Source of the DNA: Microvirga alba
GTDB taxonomy: Bacteria > Pseudomonadota > Alphaproteobacteria > Rhizobiales > Beijerinckiaceae
Direction: 5' to 3'
Length of the DNA stretch: 64,000 bases
Assembly (NCBI RefSeq): GCF_015694465.1
Contig: NZ_JADQDO010000012.1
Coordinates: forward strand, 1 to 64,000
Under the pieces are notes generated by a model. The model was not told where the DNA came from. It was given only the letters and a program-made list of their open reading frames with translations, and did not search any database. Below, one piece after another: positions 45,585-55,365 of this stretch; positions within the stretch are counted from its first letter, which is position 1; every line of letters starts with the position of its first letter. Made by a program: the position numbers and the translations under genes.

Positions 45585-46853
45585 ATGCGTTCACTCTTAC
45601 AACGGCGCTCGCGCGCCGACGGATCAGGTCAGGCGTCAGGAACGAGCACAGAGAAGGCTTCGCCCCTCGAGCCCGATCTCCGGCTGGTTCTTGAGTCACT
45701 ACCGATCAACGTCCTAACCTTGGATCCGCAGACCGCAACCATCACATTCGCCAACGCGCGCAGTATCGAGACGCTGAAGAAAATAGCAGCTCTTCTGCCG
45801 CCGGACGTGAACCCAGACTGCATCGTCGGCGTCTGCTTCGACGTCTTTCACAAGAATCCGAGCCATCAGCGCGCGATCGTTGCGGACCCTTCCCGCCTGC
45901 CGTGGCGGGCGAAGATCAAGCTGGGGCCGGAGACGATGGACCTTCATGTTTCCGCGGTGCGGGATCGCACTGGGCGCTACATCGCAGCCGTTCTGACATG
46001 GTCGGTGATAACCGACCTGACGCGGTCCATCGACAGCTTTCACGAAACCATGCTGTCCACGACGCAGGAGGTTCGCCGAGCGAATGAACTGATGCGCGGC
46101 GCGGCAACGAACGTCATTGATTCTACGGCGGACACATCCTCGTCGGCGGCGAACTCCTCTTCGGGGGCGCAGGAGGTGAGCCATCACGTCCAGACCGTCG
46201 CATCGGCGGCAAAGGAGCTAAACGCGTCGATCACGGAGATCAGTCGCCAGATCGAGCAATCGAGTCAAACGACTCGTGCGGCGGTGCGCGAAACACAAGA
46301 AAGCTCAGAGAAGGTTCAGACTCTCGCCGAATCCTCGCAGAAGATCGGGCACATCGTATCACTCATCAGGACTATCGCAGGACAGACCAATCTGCTGGCC
46401 CTTAATGCGACCATCGAGGCCGCGAGAGCCGGTGAAGCAGGCAAAGGGTTCGCCGTTGTCGCATCTGAGGTCAAGGCGCTGGCGGGGCAGACGGCCAAGG
46501 CAACAGAGGATATCACGGCACAGATCGAGGCCATCCAGGGCTCGACCTCGGAGACCGTAGCGGCCATCAGGCGGATTGCCGATATCATCCACCGTGTCGA
46601 TACCGCCTCCACGGCGATTTCGGCAGCGGTCGAGGAGCAGACCGCAATGGCTGCAGAGATTGCGCGCAGTGCGGAAGAGGCGGCAGTTGGCACAGGCTCG
46701 GTCAGTCAGTCAACCGCCGAGGTCCTCACGACCGCCGAACACTCCACTGCAGCCGCAGCGGGAATGCTTGGCGCGGCCGAAACCGTAGACAGCCAGACGG
46801 AAAAGGTTACTGCCGCCGTTCACAACTTCCTCGAAGAGGTTCGGCGCATCTGA
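45585..46853 (+). CDS. Soluble methyl-accepting chemotaxis protein with N-terminal PAS-like domain
   Basis: 422 residues, no membrane segment. About residues 30-130 look PAS-like ([20 protein letters not shown], later [13 protein letters not shown]). The rest is the coiled-coil signalling domain; its tip, [20 protein letters not shown] then [18 protein letters not shown], is near residues 265-305. It would signal to CheA/CheW from the cytoplasm, sensing an internal cue such as redox state or energy. GGAGGG lies eight bases before the ATG at 45,585. No che genes nearby; it is an orphan transducer. Confidence 0.92.
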   Translation: MRSLLQRRSRADGSGQASGTSTEKASPLEPDLRLVLESLPINVLTLDPQTATITFANARSIETLKKIAALLPPDVNPDCIVGVCFDVFHKNPSHQRAIVADPSRLPWRAKIKLGPETMDLHVSAVRDRTGRYIAAVLTWSVITDLTRSIDSFHETMLSTTQEVRRANELMRGAATNVIDSTADTSSSAANSSSGAQEVSHHVQTVASAAKELNASITEISRQIEQSSQTTRAAVRETQESSEKVQTLAESSQKIGHIVSLIRTIAGQTNLLALNATIEAARAGEAGKGFAVVASEVKALAGQTAKATEDITAQIEAIQGSTSETVAAIRRIADIIHRVDTASTAISAAVEEQTAMAAEIARSAEEAAVGTGSVSQSTAEVLTTAEHSTAAAAGMLGAAETVDSQTEKVTAAVHNFLEEVRRI

Positions 46854-46949
46854 CGCGGCAATGAAGTCGAAAACCGGACCGGTGACACGCTCCGGAGGTG
46901 GATGTCACGGTAACTCTTGGTCAGGGATCTCTGGCTTAATTGCTGAGGC

Positions 46950-47480
46950 ATGCCCCAGCCCATCAGCTACAAACGCCACCGTTTCCCCTCCCAGATCATC
47001 GCCCATGCGGCCTGGCTGTATTTCCGGTTCCCATTGAGCCTGCGGCTGGTCGAGGAGATGTTGCTCGAGCGCGGTATCCTCGTCTCCTATGAGACGATCC
47101 GCCGGTGGGGAAAGAAGTTTGGGCCGGGCCATGCCCGTCGGCTGCGTCGTAAGCCGCCCGTCTGGCATTTGGACGAGGTGGTCATCAGCATCGCGGGCAA
47201 GAAGCACTGGCTCTGGCGGCCCGTCGATCAGGACGGCTACGTGCTCGACGAGATCGTGCAGGGCCGACGCGATACCAAGGCTGCCAAGCGCTTGCTGACC
47301 AGCGCAGCCCGGCGGCAGATCCTGCCAGGGGTCGAGCACCGGTCGCACAAGGGTCTGAACAACCGGGCCGAGAATTCGCATGTTCCGTTGCGAGAGCGGG
47401 AACGGATGATGCAAGGTTTCCGGTCTGTGGGATGCCTGCGACGGATCCGCTCCAGCTACCGCGCCTGTCCTCGACTCCGC
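46950..47480 (+). pseudogene. IS6-family transposase of a second clade, internally deleted
   Basis: MPQPISYKRHRFPSQIIAHA then LSLRLVEEMLLERGI, HLDEVVISIAGKKHWLWRP (first catalytic Asp) and NNRAENSHVPLRERERMM (catalytic Glu). The segment with the second Asp (usually about 35 residues on from KAAKRL) is missing, and after GFRSVG the sequence decays. The open frame continues without a stop into the next gene, giving a false 377-codon fusion. Confidence 0.85.
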
Positions 47481-47645
47481 CATAGCTCCGGCGCAACGTC
47501 ACTGCCGCGATCGACGGTAGTCAGACTAATCGGACCAGTGGTCCTTCCCGTAACCGCATGGGCAATGATAGGTGACTGCAGGCAGGTGCGGCTTTGCTCT
47601 TGCCGCCAGGTACGGATGTTGAAGAGCGATCGCAGGAGGAGCCAC

Positions 47646-48083
47646 GTGCCAGGTCTTATGTCAAAATCGAACCTATGGGTTCCCGGCGAATCCGAAGCGG
47701 CCCAGAGCGGATTGGTGATCGCCGCCCGGCACACCATGCAGGCGGCCGAAGCCATGTATCATTATATTGCCCAAGAGGCGCTGGCGTTTCAGGAAGCCTT
47801 GAAAGACAACGCTGAAATTGGCGCCGTCGTGCTCTCATCCGGCATGATGAAGACAATCCATGTTCGGAGCATATCGTTCCGCAATCCCGACATCATCATC
47901 CTGAGCGGAATCGACGAGCACCAGAACCCGATCCGCCTGCTTCAGCACTACACGATGGTCAGCATCGCCTTTGTCGCGGCCCGCGTCATTGAGGAAAAGC
48001 CTTATCGGATCGGCTTCCTAAACGAACAGCAAGAGGTGTCGGATGCGGCCTCCGATTCAAACCGGAAGGGTATTCCGATTTGA
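47646..48083 (+). CDS. DUF6173-like protein
   Basis: About 145 residues. Features: an N-terminal helix with RHTMQAAEAMYHYIAQEALAF shape, then GAVVLSSGMMKTIHV, NPDIIILSGIDEHQNP, and LLQHYTMVSIAFVAAR followed by EKPYRIGF. This matches the DUF6173 family as I remember it (alphaproteobacterial, function unknown). It is in frame with the upstream IS relic, but a GTG at 47,646 has GGAGGAG six bases before it and is the natural start. The IS6 relic abuts its promoter region. Confidence 0.7.
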   Translation: MPGLMSKSNLWVPGESEAAQSGLVIAARHTMQAAEAMYHYIAQEALAFQEALKDNAEIGAVVLSSGMMKTIHVRSISFRNPDIIILSGIDEHQNPIRLLQHYTMVSIAFVAARVIEEKPYRIGFLNEQQEVSDAASDSNRKGIPI

Positions 48084-48601
48084 AGCCGGCCACCGTTCCG
48101 GTCAATTACCGGTCACTTTCGACGGTCTGAAGGTCTCGGTCAGCAACTCGGGCATCACGATCCTCATCCCGAACGGTGGAGAGTTGGATGCCTGCCAAGA
48201 GGAAACTGACGATGAGCGTCCGCCACCTCGCCGAGTTGCCCGGCCTTGCGCCGAGTATGATCCAGGAGAATCTGAAAGCAGGGGCTGCGTGATTCAAGCT
48301 TGGGATGTGACCCCAGCGACGCGCGGCCGAATGGCTGAGAGGTAGGTCATCGTGATCTACCGAGAATGGCACAGGTAGAATATTACAACATTGGCCAACT
48401 TTGGCACGGAAGCGGCGAGTGAGTCCCGATACCCGCCGCAGGCTGCAGAGGCTGAAAGATCGATCGGCATCCAGCGGATCGTAGCCGCGCAACCATTTGT
48501 TTTATGCATCGTCTCACCGGAGGTTCCGATAGGGTGGACGCCCCCCAACGGCCTTGATGTGCCAAAGTGGAGGTGTTGAGCACCACTTGAGGGAGGGGTC
48601 C
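48084..48601. other. Intergenic stretch with an IS21-type fragment
   Basis: Apart from the short istA-like fragment at 48,188-48,292 I see no gene. The last 60 bp before 48,602 should be the 5' end of the IS110 element. No promoter can be called with confidence. Confidence 0.45.
48188..48292 (+). pseudogene. Fragment resembling the N terminus of an IS21 transposase (IstA)
   Basis: 34 codons starting MPAKRKLTMSVRHLAELPG and ending SMIQENLKAGAA, then a stop. IS21 IstA proteins begin with PAKRKLTMRQ ... RHL and have IQ/VQDNLKRA in the helix-turn-helix. Only this piece remains, and its middle is shortened. Confidence 0.45.
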
Positions 48602-49608
48602 ATGGGAGAAGTTAGCACAATTGGGGTGGATCTGGCGAAGAGCGTGTTCCAGGTTCACGGAGCCGATGCATCCGGTACGGTCTTGTTCCGCAGGAAGCTG
48701 CGGCGGCACCAGGTTCTTACCTTCTTCGCGGCCCAGCGGCCCTGCACGGTGGCGATGGAGGCCTGTGCCAGCTCCCACCACTGGGCGCGCGAGATCGGCC
48801 GCCTCGGGCATGCGGTCAGGCTGATCCCGCCGGCTTACGTGAAGCCCTTTGTCAAACGTCAAAAGAACGATGCCGCCGATGCCGAGGCGATCTGCGAGGC
48901 GGCTCAGCGCCCGACCATGCGCTTCGTGGCTCCCAAGAGCGAGCAGACCCAGGCCGCCGTGACCTCCTGGTGAAGCAGCGAACCCAGATCATCAATGCGC
49001 TCCGAGGCCACTTAGCCGAGTTCGGCCTGGTCGTGGCCAAAGGCCCGGCTCACGTTCCACACCTCGTGCGGGCTGTCGAGGATCCGGACGAGCCTATTCC
49101 TGAGATCGCTCGTCCGGTTCTCCAGATGCTAATTGAGATACTCCATCGGCTCGACGAGCAGATCGCTCGACTAGACCGCGAGATCGCCCAGCGGGCCAAA
49201 GAGGACGAGACGGCGCGGCGGCTGATGACCATCCCCGGTGTCGGCCCGGTAACCGCGGTGGCTTTGGCGGCGCTCGCCCCACCGGCCGAGACCTTCAAGT
49301 GCGGGCGGGACTTTGCCGCCTGGGTAGGGCTCACGCCGCGCCAGCATTCGACCGGCGGCAAGCAGAGGCTCGGCGCCACTTCCAAGATGGGTGAGCGAAC
49401 CTTGCGTCGCTTGCTGATCATCGGCGCCAGTGCTGTTGTTCGCTGGGTGGCGCGCAATGGAGCTCAGGCAGGCTCGTGGATCGCTCGTATGGTGGCACGC
49501 AAGCCACCGATGCTGGTACGGGTGGTGCTGGCCAATAAGATGGCTCGCATTGTCTGGGCCCTGATGGCGAGTGGCGGGATTTATCAGGCTCCGGCCGCGG
49601 CTGCATAA
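48602..49608 (+). pseudogene. IS110-family transposase, frameshifted
   Basis: Frame one starts MGEVSTIGVDLAKSVFQVHG (DEDD Asp) and runs to AAVTSW and a stop at 48,973. The partner frame carries LLVKQRTQIINALRGHLAEF through to the C-terminal transposase_20 domain (TIPGVGPVTAVALAAL, FAAWVGLTPRQHSTGGKQRL). Aligned with intact relatives, about 13-16 bp are missing at the junction. Both halves are otherwise well preserved, so the break is recent. Confidence 0.88.
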
Positions 49609-49670
49609 GTAGTTGCGTCTGTGAGGCTGTTGGGGCGTAGGAAGGTCGAAGGAGAGAGATGGCGCAACGG

Positions 49671-50618
49671 TCAATGAGACGGGATCAGGAAAACCAGCTT
49701 TGCGACGAGCGCCTTGAGCGCGTGGTTCCGAATTGGACTTGGTCCGCGAACTCCCATCCGGGCCCGCGGCGTATGAATGGCCGCAGTTGAGGCCGCACAC
49801 ACGTCAGCCCTGACCACGCGCTGTATCAAACCTGAAGATTCTTCTTGCGTTTCACGGGGCGTCCACACACGTCGCAAATTCGGACTCGAGCCGAAGATAG
49901 AAGCAAATCTCACTCGGCATTCATACGGCAAGGCCTCGAACTGCTCGGCGAGTGACGCTCGCGGATTGGAGGCATATTTCGCCTTTCCTTTTCGGATCAT
50001 ATGGATCATCTCGATCCCACCCAAGATGGCACGAGCGCTGTTCATCGACTTGAACCCGAGCATCGGTCGCACGCGACGCTTGATGCGCCGATGATCCTGT
50101 TCGATGCGATTGTTGAGGTAGCGACTCTGCCGAATCTGGATCGGCTTGAGGCGCCTGCTTGACCTCTTCGCCAGCCGATCCGTCGTGTCGCATGACAGGA
50201 TGGCTTCACGATTGGTCAGGCTGCCATCGATGACAACCCGTTCAGGCCGGCCATGCCGCTTGAGCGCGCGGGAGAGGAAGCGTTTGGCCGCGGTCAAATT
50301 GCGTCGCTCGCTGAACCAGAACTCGACCGTGTCACCGTTGCGGTCGATCGCGCGATAGAGATAGCGCCACTGGCCGCGGACCTTGATGTAAGTTTCGTCG
50401 ATATGCCATTTGCCATTGACGGCTCGCTTGCGGCGATTGAACCGCTCGAGCAACTGGGGTGAGTACCGGACCACCCAGCGACCGACCGTAGCATGATCCA
50501 CGGAGATGCCCCGCTCGGCCATCATCTCTTCGAGATTTCGGAGGCTGAGATTGTAAGCAAGATACCACCGCGCGCACAGCAGAATCACCGACCGATCGAA
50601 TTGCCTGCCCTCAAACAT
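49671..50618 (-). CDS. IS6-family transposase, copy 3, intact core with read-through tail
   Basis: 315 codons. Residues 1-232 are the complete IS6 transposase with all three catalytic residues (HIDETYIKV, VIDGSLTN, NNRIEQDH) and a normal C-terminal EQFEAL. The usual stop after this is lost, and the frame runs on through the IS end (SPNLRRVWTP) and about 65 codons of flanking DNA. Possibly still active; the tail is unique to this copy. Confidence 0.88.
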   Translation of the reverse strand: MFEGRQFDRSVILLCARWYLAYNLSLRNLEEMMAERGISVDHATVGRWVVRYSPQLLERFNRRKRAVNGKWHIDETYIKVRGQWRYLYRAIDRNGDTVEFWFSERRNLTAAKRFLSRALKRHGRPERVVIDGSLTNREAILSCDTTDRLAKRSSRRLKPIQIRQSRYLNNRIEQDHRRIKRRVRPMLGFKSMNSARAILGGIEMIHMIRKGKAKYASNPRASLAEQFEALPYECRVRFASIFGSSPNLRRVWTPRETQEESSGLIQRVVRADVCAASTAAIHTPRARMGVRGPSPIRNHALKALVAKLVFLIPSH

Positions 50619-50688
50619 TCTGTCTCACTCCCTCCCGCCGACGCAGGCCATAAGCCCGCGCTCGGAAAGAAAGAGTTGCGACAGATGG
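49865..50688 (-). mobile_element. IS6-family insertion sequence, copy 3 (best preserved)
   Basis: About 824 bp. Left end ACGTCGCAAATTCGG, right end (complement) CCCATCTGTCGCAACTCTTTC. Inserted between two IS110-type genes. The same family as copies 1 and 2, to which it is about 85-90% alike at the protein level by eye. Confidence 0.82.
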
Positions 50689-50802
50689 GGTATTCGGCTT
50701 TCGCGCCATCTTCATCGACTGTCGGAGGTGCTGCGCTTCAGGCTGATGGTACAACGTGGTCTGGGTAGGACCAGCCACAAGCATCAGTGGGAGAAGCGCA
50801 GC

Positions 50803-51840
50803 ATGAAGCATTATGCCGGCCTCGATGTCTCCGTCAAAGAGACTTCTTTGTGCATTCTGGACGAGACGGGCAAGGTCTGTCGCGAACTGAAGGTGACTAG
50901 CCATCCAGACGACCTGGTGCAGGTGCTCCGGGATCCGGCCTGGCGGCTCGAGCGGGTCGGGCTCGAAGCCGGTCCGCTGTCGCAGTGGCTCTACAGCGGG
51001 CTGGCCGCGGCCGGACTGCCGGTCATCTGCATCGAGACGCGTCACACCAAAGCCTTCCTGAAGGCGCAGGTGAACAAGACGGACCGCAACGATGCTCGTG
51101 GCATTGCTCAGATGATGCGCGTCAACCTGTTCCGACCTGTGCATGTGAAGACCCTGGCCAGCCAGAACCGACGCGCCCTTCTGACAGCTCGCAAGTTGTT
51201 GCAGGAGAAAGCCCTTGCCATTGAGAATGACATCCGCGGTCTGCTGCGCAACTTTGGGCTCAAGGTCGGGGTCATTGGTAAGGTCAGGTTCGAGGACCGG
51301 ATCCGGGAACTCGTGGCGGGCCTTCCGGAGCTGGCCGAGATCATGGCTTGCCTCCTCGAGGCCCGCCAGAGCCTGCGGGAGCGTTTGGCTGCCCTTCACC
51401 GCAAAGTGCTGGCGACGGTCCGGGATGATGACGTCTGCCGGCGCCTGATGACCATTCCCGGTGTTGGCCCCGTGGTGTCGTTGGCCTTTAGCGCCACAAT
51501 CGACATTCCGGCTCGGTTCAAGAATTCCAAGGCCGTCGGCCCAGCACTGGGGCTGACGCCGGTTCTCAATCAGTCCGGCGAGAGTCATCGGATAGGGCGC
51601 ATCTCGCTGTGCGGAGACGCCATGATGCGAGCGCTGCTTTATGAGGCGGCTCAAGTGCTGCTGACCCGGGTGCAGAAATGGTCGTGGCTGAAGGCCTGGG
51701 CCGTGAACGTGGCCCGACGGCGCGGCCTGCAAAAGGCCATCGTGGCTCTGGCGCGTCGCTTGGCCGTGATCATGCACCGCCTCTGGAGCGATGGCACCGA
51801 GTTCCGCTGGGCGAGGGAGAGTGCCGTGGCGACCGCCTGA
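50803..51840 (+). CDS. IS110-family transposase, intact
   Basis: 345 residues. N-terminal DEDD domain starts MKHYAGLDVSVKETSLCILD, with VNKTDRNDARGIAQMMRVN; C-terminal transposase_20 domain has TIPGVGPVVSLAFSATID and the Ser-site region LTPVLNQSGESHRIGRIS. GGGAG lies nine bases upstream of the ATG. No terminal inverted repeats are expected in this family. It is distinct from the IS110 copy at 48.6 kb and the relic at 59.2 kb. Confidence 0.92.
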   Translation: MKHYAGLDVSVKETSLCILDETGKVCRELKVTSHPDDLVQVLRDPAWRLERVGLEAGPLSQWLYSGLAAAGLPVICIETRHTKAFLKAQVNKTDRNDARGIAQMMRVNLFRPVHVKTLASQNRRALLTARKLLQEKALAIENDIRGLLRNFGLKVGVIGKVRFEDRIRELVAGLPELAEIMACLLEARQSLRERLAALHRKVLATVRDDDVCRRLMTIPGVGPVVSLAFSATIDIPARFKNSKAVGPALGLTPVLNQSGESHRIGRISLCGDAMMRALLYEAAQVLLTRVQKWSWLKAWAVNVARRRGLQKAIVALARRLAVIMHRLWSDGTEFRWARESAVATA

Positions 51841-52512
51841 TCGGCCGTTGGCACAGCCTGTCACCCGAACAGAAAGGTAGACGAGTTTCCGCCAGCCGGT
51901 GGAGAGATGTCCCTCGCGGGACGATGGATGAGGTGAGTTCGCTAGGGTTCTTGTGTCGGTCGCGCCTGGCGCGATCAGAACGCGCGACAGATTGGGCTGC
52001 CCCATTCTTCTGATCCCATCATGGGACAGCCCGAGAGCTGATCCCGAAGAGAAGCAAGGACCCGCGAGTGACGTCAAACATCGGCAACGTGGAAGGCCTG
52101 AAAGCGCTTGACCTCAAATCGCCGAATAGAGAAGAACCCCTTCTTCGACCGGACCACCGGAGCAACGGCGTGCCGATAGCGTTCAGTCTCTGAGCGCGCT
52201 GAGACGTCCCTGCCGGGACGTGGGCCAAGCCATTCCGCTTGATGAGGGTGCACCGCTGGCTCAGCCGAGTGCGTCATCCACATAGGAAGGCTCTTCCCGC
52301 GAAGCTCCATCATGCGGCGACTGTTGTCGACCGCGAAGACAACCTGCACCCAGCACACGCTCACATAGCGCCTCTGATCCGCTGTTCGGGACCTCTTCAA
52401 TGCTCCCTCGATCCTGACCTCAGGCTCAGGCCGGTGAAAATTTGAAGAAACCGCCTGCAAAGTGGCCCGCGATTAGGCGACCCCGTCAGATCCCCTGACA
52501 GTACCCTCACGT
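51841..52512. other. Gap with strong inverted repeats, no clear gene
   Basis: Holds the 3' non-coding end of the IS110 element. A 387-bp frame on the minus strand (52,074-52,460) has no family signal or ribosome site and I do not accept it. Two hairpins stand out: the 12-bp one at 51,994-52,032, and ACGTCCC-TGCC-GGGACGT at 52,204-52,221. Confidence 0.5.
51994..52032. repeat. 12-bp inverted repeat downstream of the IS110 gene
   Basis: GGGCTGCCCCAT and ATGGGACAGCCC pair with one mismatch around a 15-base loop. IS110-type elements often insert at or beside palindromic repeats, so this may be the target or an end-associated structure. Confidence 0.6.
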
Positions 52513-53631
52513 TCATGAGGCATCAGTCGGCATCAGGATTGTCGCATCGATCGGCCAGATCAGCGCGTACCGCTCGCCAGCGCGTAGCTGCGTTCGATTA
52601 TCATGTCCGCTCCGGATGACCAGTAGCTCTCGCCCTTCATCGTCCTGAAAACGCAGATTGGTGATGATGCCGAGGAATTCTTCGCCGATCAGACGCGCGG
52701 TTACGCTGTTGAACGCCTCGCGATCGATCGGCGTCGCATTCACGACCGGCCTGATCGCTTCCGGGCGAACCGCCACGATGACGTCGTCTTGAGAGGGCGC
52801 GATGGCGGCGGCTCGCGCCTTGAGGCTGCGATCCCGGCCGATATCCAGATCGACCGACCGATCCGACCGCCCGCTGACCCGGCCGTCGAAATAGTTCATG
52901 TAGCCGACAAAATCCGCGACGAAGCGGCAGTTCGGATGGTGATAGAGATCTCCCCCGGTTCCGATCTGGGCGATCCTGCCATTCTCCATCACGGCCACGC
53001 GATCGGCGATGGCCAGCGCCTCTTCCTGGTCATGCGTGACGATGATCGCGGTCATGCCCACCTTCTTGAGCAGGTTGCGCAATTCGTTGCGCATATCGTC
53101 CTTCAGCTTCTTGTCCAGCGCCGAAAGCGGTTCGTCGAGAAGCAGGACCGATGGCTGCGTCGCGATGCTGCGCGCGATCGCGACGCGCTGCTGCTGCCCG
53201 CCCGAAAGCCGCGCCGGATAGGCATCGCGCAGGCTGCCGAGCTCCAGCATGCTCAAGGTCGCCTCGAGAATGCCCTGGCGCTCGGCCGGCGCCACGCCAT
53301 GCATCTTCAGGCCGAACAGGATGTTCTCCGCCACCGTCATATGCGGGAACAGGGCATAGCTCTGAAACACCATGCCGACATTGCGGCGGTAGGGCGCCAC
53401 GTCGTTCATCGCCTGGCCGCCCACGACGATCTCGCCCGCCGTCGGCCGCTGCAGCCCCGCGATCGCCCGCAGCATCGTCGTCTTGCCGCAGCCGCTCGGG
53501 CCGAGCAGGGCGATGATCTCGCCAGGCAGGATCTCGAGATCGACGTTGTCGAGGATCGGCTTGCCCTGGAGCTCGACAGACAGGCCGGTGAGGGTGATGC
53601 CGCGTTTCTTGAAGCTGAGGGAGAGAGTCAT
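52513..53631 (-). CDS. Spermidine/putrescine-type ABC importer ATPase (PotA/FbpC type)
   Basis: 372 residues. Walker A GPSGCGKTT, Q-loop GMVFQSYALFPHMTV, signature LSGGQQQRV, Walker B VLLLDEPLSALDKKL, H-loop VTHDQEEA, then a C-terminal TOBE domain (about 280-365, with VAVRPEAIRPV). The DEPLSALD plus TOBE layout separates it from the GlnQ type. ATGA overlap with the permease gene. Last gene of a four-gene operon. Confidence 0.93.
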   Translation of the reverse strand: MTLSLSFKKRGITLTGLSVELQGKPILDNVDLEILPGEIIALLGPSGCGKTTMLRAIAGLQRPTAGEIVVGGQAMNDVAPYRRNVGMVFQSYALFPHMTVAENILFGLKMHGVAPAERQGILEATLSMLELGSLRDAYPARLSGGQQQRVAIARSIATQPSVLLLDEPLSALDKKLKDDMRNELRNLLKKVGMTAIIVTHDQEEALAIADRVAVMENGRIAQIGTGGDLYHHPNCRFVADFVGYMNYFDGRVSGRSDRSVDLDIGRDRSLKARAAAIAPSQDDVIVAVRPEAIRPVVNATPIDREAFNSVTARLIGEEFLGIITNLRFQDDEGRELLVIRSGHDNRTQLRAGERYALIWPIDATILMPTDAS

Positions 53632-54416
53632 CGCACGAGTCTTTCAAGGCCGATCCAGCGCTCCATCAGATAGACGGCCAGGATGCCGGCCAGCATCATC
53701 AGGGTGGACAGCGCCGCAACGGTCGGATCGTTTTCGGTTCGGATGTATTGATAGGCCGCGACGGGAAGCGTCGGGCGGCTGCCGATGAGGAACATCGTGG
53801 CCGTGAAGTTGTGGAACGACATGACGATGGCGAAGACCGTCGCGCCCAGCAGGCCCTTGCCGATGAGCGGCACCGTGATCCGGAAGAATGCCTGAAACGG
53901 CCTGGCGCCCAGCAGCATCGCCGCATTCTCGAGATTGGGGTCCATGCCCTGGAGATTGGCGACGACCAGCCGCACGACATAGGGCAGCACGATCAGGCAA
54001 TGCAGGATGACGAGCGTCGTGGTGTTGGAGATCGTCGAGACCGCATTGGCCCAGAGCAGCATGGCGATGCCCATCACGACCTCTGGTACGAAGAGCGGCG
54101 CCATGACGAAGACGTTGACCGCCTGCCGGCCGAAGAACCGGAAGCGCACGATGGCCAGCGCGGCGGGGATGCCGAGCGCCAGGCTGATCGCGCTGCTGAC
54201 CGTAGCCAGCAGGACGCTCTGCTGCAGGCCGACGGCGAAGCTCGGTGTCTTGAAGACGTTCAGATACCACGCGAACGACAGGCCGGAGGGCGGGAAGGCC
54301 AGTGTCGCCTCGCGGTTGAATGAGATCGCCAGGACGATGAGGTTCGGCAGGGCCATGAACAGCAGCACGCCGAAGGTCAGCGCCTGCAGGAAGGAGAATT
54401 GGAACGACCTGCTCAT
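53628..54416 (-). CDS. Spermidine/putrescine-type ABC permease (PotC type)
   Basis: 262 residues with six membrane helices and the EAA loop around ENAAMLLGARPFQAFFRITVP. It opens MSRSFQFSFLQALTFGVLLF. Overlaps its neighbours on both sides by ATGA, so the permeases and ATPase are made in step. Confidence 0.92.
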   Translation of the reverse strand: MSRSFQFSFLQALTFGVLLFMALPNLIVLAISFNREATLAFPPSGLSFAWYLNVFKTPSFAVGLQQSVLLATVSSAISLALGIPAALAIVRFRFFGRQAVNVFVMAPLFVPEVVMGIAMLLWANAVSTISNTTTLVILHCLIVLPYVVRLVVANLQGMDPNLENAAMLLGARPFQAFFRITVPLIGKGLLGATVFAIVMSFHNFTATMFLIGSRPTLPVAAYQYIRTENDPTVAALSTLMMLAGILAVYLMERWIGLERLVR

Positions 54417-55255
54417 CGCTGGAATCGTTTCTGATAGCGGTCGCCGAGCAGGCTGAGCAGCAGGATGACCGCGCCGGAGATCAGGAAGAGCACCCCGGCC
54501 GCGGCCGAGCCGAGTGGCAGGTTGGCGAGGTTGATCGCCTGGTCGAAGATCAGCACTGCGATCATGTCGACCCTGCCGCCGCCGAGCAGCATCGGCGTGA
54601 CGAAGGAATTCAGCGACAGCAGGAAGCTGAGCATGGTTCCGGCGATGATGCCGGGGATGCAGAGGGGCAGGGTGACGAGGAGAAAGATGCGCCAGGGCGG
54701 GGCCCCCAGCAGCGCCGCCGCCTCCTGCAGCCGCTTGTCGAGCCGGGCGATCACCCCGTTCAGCGACAGGATCATATAGGGCAGTATCCCGGAGACGAGG
54801 CCGACCAGGACGCCGAACTCGTTGTACATCAACCTGAGCGGGCTATCGGCGAGGCCGAGCCCCATCGCCAGGCGATTGACCAGCCCCGACCGGCCGAGGA
54901 TCAGGATCAGGCCGAACATCTTCAGCACGTAGTCGCTGAGGAACATCGCCAGCAGCCCGGCGAAGATCAGCCTCCTCTGATGGGGAGATGCCTTGATCTC
55001 CATGTAATAGGCCACGGGAAAGCCGAGGATCAGCGCGACGAAGGTGGAGACGGCGGCAAGCCAGAGCGAGTAGGTGAAAAAATGGCGATAGGATTCGTTC
55101 GTCGCCAGATTCTCGTACTGGATAAGACTCGCGGCCTCGCTTCCTGACCCGCCTTGGAAGCTCCAGCCCAGCACCGAGGACAGGCCCATCAGCAGCGTGG
55201 AGATGAGCAGCAGCGCTGGCGCGACCAGGGTATACGGCATCAGCCGTGCGAACAT
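54413..55255 (-). CDS. Spermidine/putrescine-type ABC permease (PotB type)
   Basis: 280 residues with a longer first periplasmic loop (about 30-70), as in PotB, then five helices and the EAA loop EAAALLGAPPWRIFLLVTLP. A 110-bp gap separates it from the binding-protein gene upstream. Confidence 0.92.
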   Translation of the reverse strand: MFARLMPYTLVAPALLLISTLLMGLSSVLGWSFQGGSGSEAASLIQYENLATNESYRHFFTYSLWLAAVSTFVALILGFPVAYYMEIKASPHQRRLIFAGLLAMFLSDYVLKMFGLILILGRSGLVNRLAMGLGLADSPLRLMYNEFGVLVGLVSGILPYMILSLNGVIARLDKRLQEAAALLGAPPWRIFLLVTLPLCIPGIIAGTMLSFLLSLNSFVTPMLLGGGRVDMIAVLIFDQAINLANLPLGSAAAGVLFLISGAVILLLSLLGDRYQKRFQR

Positions 55256-55365
55256 CGCGCGGTCCTTAGGCTTGGGACTGCGATGCGCATGCCCTCGCCG
55301 AGTCGTTCGGCTTTACGGACATGCGGCATCGGCTTCCATCACAGGCTTCCAATTGGGCTCGCCCT

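Noticed and set aside
50611..52077. 488-codon frame on the minus strand opposite the IS110 transposase
   Set aside because: It is antisense to a gene with clear DEDD motifs and has a His/Arg/Gln-rich, non-protein-like composition.
52074..52460. 128-codon minus-strand frame next to the ABC ATPase gene
   Set aside because: No ribosome site or family signal, and it contains a strong hairpin; not accepted as a gene.
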